Assembly (NCBI GenBank): GCA_007844125.1
Contig: CM017559.1
Coordinates: forward strand, 35,145,260 to 35,209,259
DNA length: 64,000 nucleotides
Source of the DNA: Sinonovacula constricta
Lineage: Eukaryota > Mollusca > Bivalvia > Cardiida > Solecurtidae
Direction: 5' to 3'
In this document: positions 11,544 to 23,349 of the stretch, piece by piece
Layout of the letters: every line of letters starts with the position of its first letter
How positions within the stretch are numbered: position 1 is the first letter of the stretch
Position numbers and translations under genes: made by a program
Notes under the pieces: generated by a model
The model's input: the letters and a program-made list of their open reading frames with translations, nothing else
Told to the model about the DNA's origin: nothing
Databases searched by the model: none

Positions 11544-11568
11544 CAAATGTGTCTATTTTGTCTTACAG

Positions 11569-12165
11569 AACTCTTGTCTGAGTTTGCTGTGTCCAGAAGG
11601 AACCTATAACGACGGTCAAGTTTGCAGATCAGTCGGAGTCTCAGTGCAAGGAATAAATCGACGTATGTTACAATTGGAACTTTTAGTCGCATCGATAAAG
11701 TACGTCACAACATCATTATTTGCGTCACTTACTGAAGAACAACAAAAAAATCCTTACTTGTGGCTGTCGTCATCTTGTCCACCCAGTCATATGAAAAACC
11801 GGATAGAAGTTTTCATCAGCCCTCCTAGATCTAATGTGTCCAAGCAAGTCCAATCGATTGTCGTACGTCTTCAATTCGAGTTTACTGATATGCTCATTGG
11901 AGAAGTAGCCCAAGAACTTAAAAGTGCTTGTTTTGATACTAACATATGGACCATAAATTTGGCAGGTCGTACAAGCAGAATTCAATCAAGATTGTATAAA
12001 TACGCATCACATATAGAAGACGGTGTAGAAATTCCAAGAGTTGTCATTTTATCTTATGGGTTCCCAAAGGTTTCATCACAGCTGTACGAACGCGTTGCCG
12101 GAGACGACAAGAGAATTATACAAGAGACGATGGAAGTTGTATCAAAGCTATGGTTTTGTCAACAG
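11569..12165 (+). CDS. Exon 2 of the ectodomain gene
   Basis: 199 codons, phase 0 at both ends. The acceptor is TTTTGTCTTACAG ending at 11568; the donor is CAACAG followed by GTTGGA, a weaker site. It encodes NSCLSLLCPEGTYNDGQVC, completing the cysteine motif begun in exon 1, then a mixed alpha/beta ectodomain stretch with few cysteines (SSSCPPSH, KSACFD, LWFC). Two features place it in the same gene as exon 1: matching phase and continuous motif. The acceptor sits 25 bases after a 3.2-kb minisatellite. The open frame upstream of 11569 is repeat-derived and is not coding. The family assignment rests on the general ectodomain pattern (long extracellular region before a GPCR core). Confidence 0.78.
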
Positions 12166-12542
12166 GTTGGAAATTTATATTTTTGTCGTACGATTCATAA
12201 TCACAACTATTCCAAATTTGAGCAATCGCAAATCTGATGAGGTGTTCATATAAAAAACAAAAACAATACGTTATCAAAAAATTACGCAATATTATCATGC
12301 TTATCATTTATCATTTTCAACTAGTTAAGCCATCGTCTTAATGCTTAAAGGTGCTACATGTATCCGACAGTTTGCCTGCATCTTATATATAGAACAATAT
12401 GTGACCTCTGGGGTGTTTGTACATAGTATCTGCAGAAAGTCATACTTTAGTTTAAGCTTTGGCTATTGCCAAGAGTACCTCAATTTTAGGGCCCCTCGTA
12501 TATCAACACTTAAGTGTTCATTCTCTTCAAATCTATGAATAA

Positions 12543-12835
12543 TAAAGATTGGGATTCCAGCTAAAAAAAGACAAAGACGTCACTGAGGATGACGTAAATG
12601 AGCTAAAGCATAAGTGGTCTCGTGGTTTTCTTAGTTTAAAAATAGCTAACTGTGCAGCGTGGCTCAGATAGGAAATACATGTTTGAAATGATGATCGTGA
12701 CGTTATAGTTCACTTTTCAGGCAGATGTAGGACATCAATAAACGGCATTTTGCGAGATCTGTTCACGTAATAATGATTTATTATGACGTTTAATGAAAAT
12801 AGTTTTGGTCCAAACTGTCGGAATCCACCTTTAAG
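12543..12835 (-). repeat. Dispersed repeat family R2 (~290 bp), copy in intron 2
   Basis: On the minus strand: GTGGATTCCGACAGTTTGGA, then GATCTCGCAAAATGCCGTTT, TGAGCCACGCTGCACAGTTA, CAAGAAAACCACG-like block, TGACGTC-containing tail and AGCTGGAATCCCAAT. The same blocks in the same order occur at 48300, 50500 and 53843. No open frame and no clear terminal inverted repeat. It occupies about a third of intron 2. Confidence 0.72.
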
Positions 12836-13119
12836 ACAATTTTAAGGAATTGATTTTAAGAGCGTTTACTGATTTGCTATCACAATGTTTGCCGTATACT
12901 TAATATTTATACATAAATCTATAACTAAATACATTGGAAGGTGTTCTGAACATATTCCATACAGCCAATGAAGCTCTGATAAATGGATTTGTATTAATTC
13001 TCATTTAAAGTTTGGAAGAGGAATACATGTGTTAGGTGATATACAGCATACTGTTTAAATGATTTGTGTTGTACACATTTTACACAATTGCTTTAATATT
13101 CTTAAACGTACATTTTCAG

Positions 13120-13339
13120 GTTCAGCTTGAAATTGGAGAAGTTCAGTATGAGTTTTCATCTATATACATTCGCCCTACAATGTTCGAGATTTCCGACAGC
13201 AAGTTTTCCTTCTTCTATGATCGCTATATTTTCCAGGATCCAGTGTTCAGAATCTGCGTTGACGACTTTTACAAGGCAAGAGGTATAGAAGTAGTGAGTA
13301 ATGGGTTTTCTGGATTCAACAACATTACGAAAATATCAG
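13120..13339 (+). CDS. Exon 3 of the ectodomain gene (pre-transmembrane segment)
   Basis: 220 bases, entering in phase 0 after acceptor CATTTTCAG and leaving in phase 1 at ATATCAG followed by GTTTAG. It encodes VQLEIGEVQYEFSS, a beta-rich segment, and then DPVFRICVDDFYKARG. In bivalve orphan GPCRs a similar block (C..V.L...EF, then ...RIC.D.F) lies just before the first transmembrane helix. Joined to exon 2 the junction reads LWFCQQ-VQLEIGE. The next exon should carry seven transmembrane helices, but no open frame with such helices follows in the remaining 50 kb. Either the next intron is very long or the gene is truncated. Confidence 0.7.
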
Positions 13340-15205
13340 GTTTAGTTCAAAATGTTAAAATATGGGTATTTATTTATACGTGTTTATTTCATTTGTTTGG
13401 TATATAGGTCAAAGTCACTGACTTAATTGAATAGGAAAGTGATTTTTTTGATAGTGTGTCAAACGATTGCTATTGTGTTCCAAATCGTGTATATGTGTCA
13501 GTTTGTACTTCGATGATATCACATATAATGAAATATATAGACATACTAGGATCGTTCAGTAAAGACATTTTAGCTACATTGTTGTTATGAGTTTATTTTT
13601 TCCCCAAATGATACAACAATCACCATTTTGAACATCTGCTGTAATCAATCTGGAATATTTTGATGCAAAAGCTTGTAAAGGCGTTCAAAATAAAAGAAAA
13701 CAAATCATGAGACGCAGGACAAAAATGCACATCTGATTTACCTAAACCTTGTAATGAGCACTTTGACGTAAAATGAAAACGTACATTGGAGCAATTTGCA
13801 CATAGTATGATATATGCGGTGCATATGAAAGCTTTATGACGATGACATACTATTAGTATTTTTGATCCCATAGCACGTACCAAAAATCTTTTAGTAAAAC
13901 TAATATATCAAACGAAAAGCAGCCTGGTTTTAGACATGCATGTTAAAATTAGACCATACCGTCATATTGAATATCTTAACTGAATTTCTGAAGCATCGAA
14001 ATAAAATAAAGTACTTTCGTTGATATCTCAAATGCAAAATATCTCACTGTTGCAAAGTCACTTTAATCAATTAAATGTTTTCTTAGAATGATAAAAATAT
14101 ATATAATTATATTAAATAAAAAATTAAATAATCGGAAACCCCTTCGCTATTGCATAACATTTGAAATCTGCTCATATAGAATCAGCTGATTAATACACGT
14201 GCTTGTATAAACATATCATGTGAACATAAAGTGATTACGTCAAGTGAAAACTTTTGAGAAAAGGTACTGTTAAATAATATGTTCCGCCTTTGGAAATTTG
14301 TACACGGATTTTTTCCCGTGAAAATAAAATATGATTAAATTTAAACAACTTCTCGCAGCAACAAAAGCTTGAAGAATATAACGCATTATCAAAACATGTT
14401 ATATTAATCTATACAACTGTTTCTGTTAATGCTGCTGTTTGATTCTGCCTTTTACATTCTGTTGATAAAGTTTCGTTATCACCAACCAAGTGTTAACTGA
14501 AATTCTATACATTTATTATTACAAATGTCACCACCGTAACTGGTGATTATTAAAGATTTACTTTTTATTACACATTATTAAATTTTAATTTTATATTAAA
14601 ATATTAACTATGTTTATCACATGTACATGTGTTGTCTGATTACTGGTCCTGTTTATACTTTTGTTCTTGTATTTTTAGCACAATGTACTTATTGAATACT
14701 AACATACTGGTCTTTAATGCCCTTGTCGTATCTTTCACTTATGTTATCGTCATTACCAGCATATTTTATCAATATTTATATTATTATTATTTGTTAATAT
14801 TTTAAAAGTTATTATTACTTTATCATGTTATCCCTCTTTCGTGTACTTTTTTTCCAAGCTTTTAGTATTTACTTAAGCCTGATTCTCTTATTTCCGCGAC
14901 CACATTAACCTCACATTATGTTGCTTGTTAATGCAGTGACGACCGTATATTTGTAACAATTTTCATTAACGTCAATTGTTATTTTCATGTTAATTGTATC
15001 GACTAGAGACAAAATGTAAAAGTTAAAAGAAGTAGTTGGAATAGCTTTGTAAATGGCGGCAATACTTTTAGAATTTCCTTTTCTTTGGGACAAAAGCTAT
15101 CAGAAAAATGGCACACATTGTTAAGTCTTGCATGAAGTGTAAGGCTCAAAAGTCGGATCAGTTTTGTCATTCTACAATATACGTACACAACTGTTGTATT
15201 ATATA
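13340..15205. other. Intergenic or intron 3, nothing recognised
   Basis: AT-rich sequence following the exon 3 donor. The open frame at 13620-13883 on the minus strand is short, has no recognised domain or usable splice context, and no transmembrane exon for the upstream gene was found. Confidence 0.5.
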
Positions 15206-15210
15206 TCAAC

Positions 15211-15645
15211 ATATCAGTCGGCAAAAGGGACCGACTGGGGTGATTAAACCGGTTTAACAGAGCTTTAACCTAGGTTTTTTTTCTGACGGTTTCTCAAATG
15301 CAAGCAATGAAAAGAAACCCAAATCTATTTGAATTAGAAAGGTCCAAGCGCTGACTTTTTTCTTAGATCAGTTATGACGTCGTTAAAAGAAGGGAGTGAC
15401 GTGATAAAAAATAATGTCCACGTGGTATTTAGAGTATTATTTCTATTAGAAGACCTACACAAACTTTTTATTGTAAAAAATGAAGGGAAGTTTTGAACCA
15501 AGAAAGCAAATGATCAGACAAGAAGTGTAAATGTTTGCAGCATCATGTTCATGTATAGATGGAATTGAAGAACCAAAGTCGAATGTTAATTAGAGGAAAA
15601 TACACGAAACAATCATTGTAGAGTTCATTAAATGACAACATAGAT
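15211..15645 (+). repeat. Dispersed repeat family R1, second long copy
   Basis: Begins with CAGTCGGCAAAAGGGACCGACTG (hairpin arms intact), then GGTTTAACAGAGCTTTAACC, TAATGTCCACGTGGTATTTAG, GATGGAATTGAAGAACCAAA and ATTAAATGACAACATAGA, collinear with 4082-4505. The first part of the 3.9-kb copy (before the hairpin) is absent, so it is 5'-truncated, which would fit a retroposon. Confidence 0.65.
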
Positions 15646-18084
15646 TACATGCAAGTACCAACCAATTACCTTGTACTTGCCCATTATTCGTTGCTTCGTT
15701 AGGTATCTCGCACATTTTATACTGTTTCATTACTGGAAATCTGATTTCAAGCAATATCATACCTTTTCGTGTAGCTTGTTAATGCGATTGAGGAAATTCA
15801 ATATTTTGACGTTTTATGCGCATTGAAATTCACTTTTGAACCTCGACTTAGGATTACTGAATGCTTTCCGGTGCGCCACTCTTCACAGCATTTGATAAAT
15901 AGATAAGGTTAATTTAGTCAATATATAAGAAGAGGCAATTAAGGCGAAAAGACGTACATGTACACGAACCCATTTGCCTCAATAGCATTTATGTGTCTGT
16001 TACAGTGTTTGTTATTATCATAATTTCATGAAAAATGGCAAAGTCGTGTTATCCCCTTATAACCTGTGTCGGTAAGGCTCGTGAATATTATCACGTTAAA
16101 TGTTATCCATAAGAACCAATAGAAATAAAAAAATCAAATCAGTAATCAATGTTAAATCTCTCTTTTAAGCAAGCACAATTAGCTTAAACCGGATGTTACT
16201 CAGCCGATGTGGCGAGGTTCATTAGTGTTTTCCAGGCTGGAGTTATTTACGTGTGTTTGTTAGCAGTATAATGTGTATACATTTAACTAAAGCATTTAAT
16301 TTGTGTATGTTATTATGTTGCTTCAGAACTATACCTTTTTCTCAACGGTATGCAATGTAGGCTGAAAACATAGGTTTCATTAATAATTAAAAAATGAAAG
16401 TGCCCGCGTTGTAAAAATACGATAGGTTTTAAGAGGAATGAACGGTCTTTTTTAGCATTCACATACACATTTTAATTTTCTACAAAACATTTTACACTCA
16501 AGTGATATGCATATGAACTATAACTGGCTGTCTTTCGGCACTATAGGTGATCAGCATTTAAATTTAGCATACGAAATCATGACAAGTTAATGTAAGTTTT
16601 ACGACACTTTACGTTTAAATGTAAGCAGCATTAACACTGACAAGAGACTTTACAGCAAAATGTAAGCTGAATAAACATTGAAATGAGACATTACAGTTTA
16701 GAGAGTTCTAGCCTTGCATTTTCTGGTAAACTTCTTTGCATATGTATTTGCCTGTGTAACCTTGAGTTTATACCGCTGTCCTTATGTCTCGTTTGATTAA
16801 AAGCTGTCTACATAGATATGTAAAATTGTATAAATATTCTATGCTTAGACATTATGTCAAGAAAGCCCGGTCACAGGAATAAGCACTTTAGCTTGTTTTG
16901 TTTCAGCTTTTTCAAGCCAATTATTTGCCAATTCTTCTTAACGCAATCTGTTTATAGACTATTAACATAATCATTTTGTTATTTCATTTTAAAAAATAAC
17001 TTTATGTTTTTTTCCTTACCTTTTCGTCAAAACTACAAATCATGTTACATATGAACGAGAACAGAGGAAGTGTTCTGATAACCCCGAAACGCTAATGGAA
17101 AACCTTATACCAGTTGCAATATCAGCTACATTCCGACACGGCCGCCGGATTAATTGAAATATTTGATGCAGACATGCATGTACATACTTACTTTCTATCA
17201 ATACTTGACAGACATCCATGTTATGTTACAAGCTCCTGATGATTTCTTTCAACGATATTGCTGTCATTTTAACAAACTGCAACACTACCGCACATGCTTA
17301 TTGCTTGCATCCATGCTCGCATATGTTACGTTGTCTGGTATAAATGCTGTCAAACCTATGGTCTAGCTGCCAATTAATGATAGACTACGTAGTCAATACA
17401 GCAATATTTTGTTGTTTGTATCGATTTACCAGATTTGATTTAATACATGCTTATGGTCTGTTGGAATACTAAGTTTATCGCTTTAACCTTATCTGTGAAT
17501 ACGCTTATTTGTTGAAGCATAAAATCAAACTGTAACCGGAGCAGTAATATCTGGTTAATGTTTTAGTATAGCAACAATAAATAATGTCTGTCGGTATTAT
17601 TTGCTAACATTTCAATGACAGCTCATTATGTGCCGTAAAGCGCCGTATAGATTCGGCAATCGAAACGACTGGACGTACATATAGAAACTGTTTAAAACAG
17701 ATAAATTAAAAGGTGTAACATGTTCTATAAGCAGGGTAAGGGGTAGAATGTATGTAAAGCATGTATAAGTTCAATGTATTAAAAGTATATATCAGTTCAA
17801 TGTATTAAAATCATCAATTTGGGCAGCTTTTTCTGTATTTATTATTACAATATCAGAGGAAATCAGTTTATCTGCCTCTAAGATTTAAACGACGTAAATA
17901 CAACGCCGCTTTATTTCTGTTAGAAAATTGGTTAACATTTAAGACTATATTCGGATTTATATCTTTTATCTTGATTGTTTTTACTTTTTTGTAGCATTTT
18001 ATTTAAAAAATAACCGATCAAAAAATATTTTTATAAAAGCCTCATCGACGTCGCATTTTGTTCTAGAAGATACTACTTGTAAAT

Positions 18085-18345
18085 TTTGTCATTTTAATCA
18101 TTCGTCTTATTGTCATTGTATTCGCTTGTCATTTTGTCATTTTAAGCACTTTTTGCCATTTGTCCTTTTAATCACTTGTTGTCATTTGTCATTTAATTCG
18201 CTTGTCATTTTGTCATTTTAATAACTTGCTGTCATTTGTCATTTTAATCACTTGTTGTCATTGTATTCACTTGTCATTTTGTTATTTTAATCTCTTGTAG
18301 TCATTTGTCATTTTAATCACTTGTCATTTTATCACTTTAAGACAC
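18085..18345. repeat. Degenerate minisatellite in copy A (GTCATTTGTCATTTTAATCA)
   Basis: Irregular units of about 24-28 bp built from CACTTGTTGTCATTTGTCAT and TTTAAT. The matching site in the other duplication copy (about 29040-29068) lacks it, so it expanded after or independently of the duplication. Confidence 0.75.
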
Positions 18346-20939
18346 CATTCTGCTGCAGCTTATTGAGTTATATCTACCTAAATGGTACTTCCAATTTTCT
18401 TTGAAGATTTATTCCGTCGTAAACGAAATTAAATATGCGCGTGTCGACAATGCTTTTTAATACGAATTAGCCTTTGTCACAGTACAACATAGTTGATCCT
18501 CACTGAGTAGTTTAATTGTTTCGACTTTTTACGTACATCATCTGACGACGACGTTGTGGATAATTGTTAAAATGTATCTAAACACCATGTGCACGTCTGG
18601 TTTTTAAACATTAAATGTGTTTTGTTAGTTGAGGATTTGGAGGTAGGTCTCGGGTGAAATGACACCTTTCAAAGGAAGTAGTCGATGCTTTAATTTATGT
18701 AATTTGACAATTGCTAAAAGTTAATTTTAATAATTAAAATGAGAGAAGATGAAAAGCAAACAAACTGCCTTGTCTTATAACATTATATTTCCGAGGCAGG
18801 CAGTGTGCTATTTATTGAGTAAAGAAAACACTGTCTTTATAGTGTATATCAGAAAATCGTCATACCTTTCATACAACACGTCGGTGGGATGCTGCATATT
18901 ATAGAAAAATAAATTTAGCATTACAATGACCCTTCAGTCTTTCGATGATAGAATATTTCTTGTAAGATAATTAGAGCGCTTTAGATATTCAGCATCAGGA
19001 CCTAATGGTAACTTTTATTATTTGTCGACACTTGTGTAATAAACAAATTCAACAAAAATACTTTTTACAATTTATGACATTGTTTTATGTCCCCCGCATC
19101 TTTCGCCTGCCGTTTCTCTTAATCCATTACTTTCTCTCCTCGATTCTCCTCATTAAGTATTTTCAATAATTTAGAATTGTTTACGTTTTCGGATCGTTTA
19201 ATAAAAATGCATGCTAATTTTGCATTTTCATTGCCATTTATAATGAAAAATGCGAAAATTGAAAGCGTGAAATCAATTTTAATATTAATAAGAACAACAA
19301 ATATTTCCTCCCAAATATTTCGCTTTTTCATAAATTATCGTTCAAAGTGATTTATTTTGCATTTATTTTTCATTATAAAGTTTATTAATCGATCTTGGTC
19401 TATAAAAGGGTTTGGATGCACTTTGATTTGATAATATATTAAATGTGTTCAATGTGCAACAAAACTTGCATCAATTCGCTTGGTACAGAGTAACAGATAG
19501 ATATTGCAAAAGCTTATTTTGACACAAAAAGTAGCACAACTGTAAAAGTCTTCTATCGCACACGATTCGGTTACAAAGATTGTATGAAAAAGTACGCAAA
19601 AATAACGACGACAAGTGTAGCGTTATGAATTATTTATTTATTTGTCAATTAATTAAAGATAATTACCCAATTATAGGTATATAAATTCTACAAACAGATT
19701 ACACATACATGGTTTTGCACTAAATTTATCAATAAAAACCCTAACACATTTAACTGCAAATACAAGCTGTAAATTGGAAATTAGAGAGGATTACGCGGAT
19801 TTCATTATTGCGTAGGATTATATATAAAGCCATTTATAGATATCATTTTATTTGAAGTAAAAAAGTGTTTGTAACATTGGGATGAATACTCAGAAAGAAG
19901 AGGGATATCATTTTTATTTAGAAATAAAAACGCTAACCTGGAAAATTACGCAGATCACCTCATATGAAATAAATACATACAGGATTTAAACAGAAATAAC
20001 AAAAGAATTGATTAGAACAAGTACATGAAATTTTTGAGCATGTTTACTGATAATAAGTGACAAAAAGCAAATTAATGAATAACGTTTAGTTAAATTTTAG
20101 TTGCGTTCGGGGTAACGAGGTAAGTTTGAGCAATAAATTAGGAGTTATTTCCCATATTTCAGTGAAAAAATGGATAAAAATAATAACAACAGTGAAGTAA
20201 GGTTTCATGTTTCCTCCATCAAAATATTTAAAGATTTGATTATGTTGTAACCAAATGTTCATGCACTAATTGTGTTTAATTCCGACGTCATGATAAAAAT
20301 CTTCGGCAGATGTTATATTTGGATAGTTTGTATTATGCTATGCAAGCAACATACCCGGGAACAGCACCACAAGAATAACTTGACGTTAATCAATTGCTGT
20401 AAGTTTTACCATTGTCTAGTAAACCCTTTTTTGCTTTTACAAAAAAATAGCCCCCAAAACGTTCTACAGTCGGAAAATGTCTTAAATTGCACAGTGAAGT
20501 GCCTATGCCAGAAAAATAAATCGTATCAATGCCAAGCTCTGTGAAGATATGTCTACCAGTAACTTTTTATTATCAACTTTCTTGCGCAATGTTGAAATGG
20601 TTTATAATTATGATACACAACGCTTAAACAAAACATTTAGCCGAGTATCTGTTAGGTAGATTTCACTATAAATCTTATGTACTTCATCGTTGCATTTCTC
20701 TGTATATTTAAAACGATCCTTAGTTAAATGCATTTGTGATGTGCTGTTGTTTTCTCTCTCTTAAATTTAAACAACTACAACTAAACATGTATGCGAATGC
20801 TTTGTTATGATTAATTACTCTTTTACTGAAATTGATCATATGTTACACTACAAGTGCTCAAAACTATATTTTAATATCAATGTTTTGAAGCGCCAAGAGT
20901 GTTCAAACTGAAACTGCTAATATAAAGTACCTTCTTTGA

Positions 20940-20999
20940 GTTCTTTGAGTATTGAGTAATAATAATACAATATAATAATTTATAGCAGTAGTAGTAGTA

Positions 21000-21059
<60 letters not shown>

Positions 21060-21251
21060 AATAATAATAATATTATAATAATTAATTATTAGTATTTATT
21101 ATATTATTACTAGTATTATTATTATCATGATACTAAGAATGTTATTTTATAATAATAAAATAATAATAATTAATAACAAAATAATAATTATTATTTATTA
21201 GTATTATTTTCCTCAATTAGTAGTAAGTATAGTATTATATTATTAGTATTA

Positions 21252-21295
<44 letters not shown>

Positions 21296-21300
21296 TTATT
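20940..21300. repeat. TAA/TTA-rich low-complexity zone
   Basis: (TAA)n at about 20998-21058, then mixed TAATAAT/TTATTA, then (TTA)n at about 21254-21295. The two runs are complementary and could pair. Open frames here are low complexity. Confidence 0.9.
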
Positions 21301-22564
21301 ATTATTTAAAAAACAACAAAATAATACTAACAATAATAATGAATAAGAAGTGCATACTTTTATTAAAAAATGGACAAATTGCAAAGCTGGAAACACTTTT
21401 ATGTCATAGTAAATACGGTAAGTCAACGGCATCAAATATCTGTATAATATATATTTAGCCGCTTAACGATTACTAATAACCAATTATATTCCATTTGTAC
21501 AATGCAAGGCCAACATTTTATTCAAACATCAGGAGACAGCTAAGGTCGAGCGCTAAGACTATTTACGATTACCTTTGTGTCATGCCGAAATGTTTTGAGG
21601 CGCAATGTGCCAATATTTCTTCTAAAGAAATTTGCGTACTTTGGCATTCTATTTACATATAGAGTACAGATGGCTTGTTCCATACTTTCGATAAAACACA
21701 GAACACTTTACTCTTGGGAGAGATGGTGAACAAATCTAAAGCTGTTTTTCTTGATTTTTTGTTTTTATATGGCACTTAATCGTACTTTTATTATTATAAT
21801 AAAAAAATAAGAACGTTGTTTATTGAATTATCTTTAAATCGAACTAGTTGTACGCACACACGTACACAAGTACATGTAAACTGATCACGCACGAGTAGCA
21901 CAAGTATAAAAGTTGTATTTTGATACGCATATGGCCGAGCTGTTAGAGTCAACGACTCGATACTTATCAGTCTCTGTTTTCAAACACCTGAAGTGCGCCG
22001 GTGTTTATTACCCAGACATGTTCTGGGGGTATTACTCTGCCAGCAATTCGCCGAAGATCTCCAGTATGACTGTAATTGTGTATAGTCTGCGGAGATAGAA
22101 AAACAGTAACAAAACTTATCGCGTCGATTAAGTATATCTAATATAAGTATATAACCTTAAAATATACGATTTAATTTAAAAAAAACAACATACCACAATC
22201 CACAAAAGATAAATGTTTGACAAGGAAATATATAACTTAACAACATTACATCAACCTATTAATAACAACAAATAATATCTTGTACAAGTTAATTGTTTTA
22301 ATACTATCTTCAGTAACTCATTGTTGTGGATTGTTTATTAATTCCTACATTGTTCCAGCATTTCATATTTCAATAATTCGATTAGCACATATAGATTATC
22401 AAAACACATGCTAATGTTTTCAATTGATATACCAAACTTTCCTTGGATTCATTGTTTGCCTTATTGGTAAAGAAATGTTAAGATTTATTAAACTAGCTTC
22501 ATGTAAAATAAAGAAAAAATATCAAAACAACTTTTAATCGTATGAGCAGAAAGGTGCAACATAA

Positions 22565-22650
22565 GGAGAAAACATGTCAGCCAGTCCAGGACTAGAACCT
22601 TGGACCCTTTGCTAATAGGGTGAAGGCTCTACCTACCGAGTAAATCTGAT
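22565..22650 (-). repeat. tRNA-Ala-like SINE head or tRNA pseudogene
   Basis: Read on the minus strand, CTCGGTAGGTAGAGCC resembles an A box and GGTTCTAGTCC (22589-22599) a B box. Between them ACCCT-ATTAGCAA-AGGGT forms an anticodon-like arm with AGC at the anticodon position. Stem pairing outside this arm is poor and no acceptor stem closes, so a functional tRNA is unlikely; a SINE head is the better reading. Confidence 0.5.
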
Positions 22651-23085
22651 TAAAATCATATGAAAACCGCTCCGCTATCAGGTTCCGACGACGGGTCAAT
22701 AAAACCCTCCCAACCAATCAGAGTGTCGCCTACAATATCGCAAAAGTAAATCATGATCCGAAGCGTTCCGAACGTACATTTGTATCATTTCAATGGCTAC
22801 CCCATTTACAAAGAAATGTAAACGTGGGCACTCCGTGCAAGAATTATGTCGCTGAAGACAGCTGCGTTGCATGCGGTATCCCATTGTTTCAACATCCTTA
22901 GGTCAAAATGTTAACTTGCAAGCAGTTGCAGAACAAACATAGTCTGAATGACTTTTCTACTGCAACGGAGATAGTGGCCATTTTGCGACTCTTACCAAAA
23001 AGCGTTATGCATTAGGCTCTCTGATTATAAAAATAGTAATCGGGTAAAACCATTTTTGTTTTTAGACGGTATTTGCAGGCCGTCA

Positions 23086-23113
23086 TCAGATCTTACATTT
23101 TTGTAAGATCTGA
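23086..23113. other. Perfect 12-bp inverted repeat with 4-nt loop
   Basis: TCAGATCTTACA, TTTT, TGTAAGATCTGA: arms are exact reverse complements. It lies in a stretch (about 22560-23340) of higher GC than its surroundings. No coding partner was identified. Confidence 0.85.
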
Positions 23114-23349
23114 CTTTAGTGAGATTGCCGGCTCAGCTAACCGGACCGCTTACGCTTTCTCACCCAATAACCGTAGCTACATACACCCCGGGCAATTTGA
23201 AATTTATTCTAGAATTTCCACAGAACATTTGCTCTACATGCAAGACACAAGCACTAAATAAGCATTTGTACCGTAACGACCGTGGGTCATCTGCTGGTAT
23301 TGAAAAAAGCGTTGGCCTATTTTACGCCATTTTTAAATGGTCTTAAGCA

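Larger units (their letters stand above)
16140..21910 (+). repeat. Segmental duplication, copy A
   Basis: Diverged direct repeat of 27385-36745. Anchor pairs read by eye: AGCTTAAACCGGATGTTACT at about 16181 with 27432; AACAGAGGAAGTGTTCTGAT at about 17059 with 28119; AACCTTATCTGTGAATACGC at 17486 with 28478; CACCATTCTGCTGCAGCTTA at 18343 with 29069; the ATTACCCAATTATAGGTAT block near 19661 with 34676; GGCAGATGTTATATTTGGAT at 20306 with 35281; TTTGCGTACTTTGGCATTCT near 21629 with 36060. Identity looks roughly 75-85 percent in the anchors, lower between. No gene recognised inside. Confidence 0.75.

Noticed and set aside
13620..13883. 87-codon minus-strand frame with several cysteines as a possible second ectodomain gene
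   Set aside because: No signal peptide, no motif shared with exons 1-3 and no splice context; composition looks random.
23073..23346. Overlapping plus-strand frames as a retroelement ORF start
   Set aside because: The peptide only vaguely resembles retroelement sequence and no reverse transcriptase motif follows; kept only as a composition anomaly.
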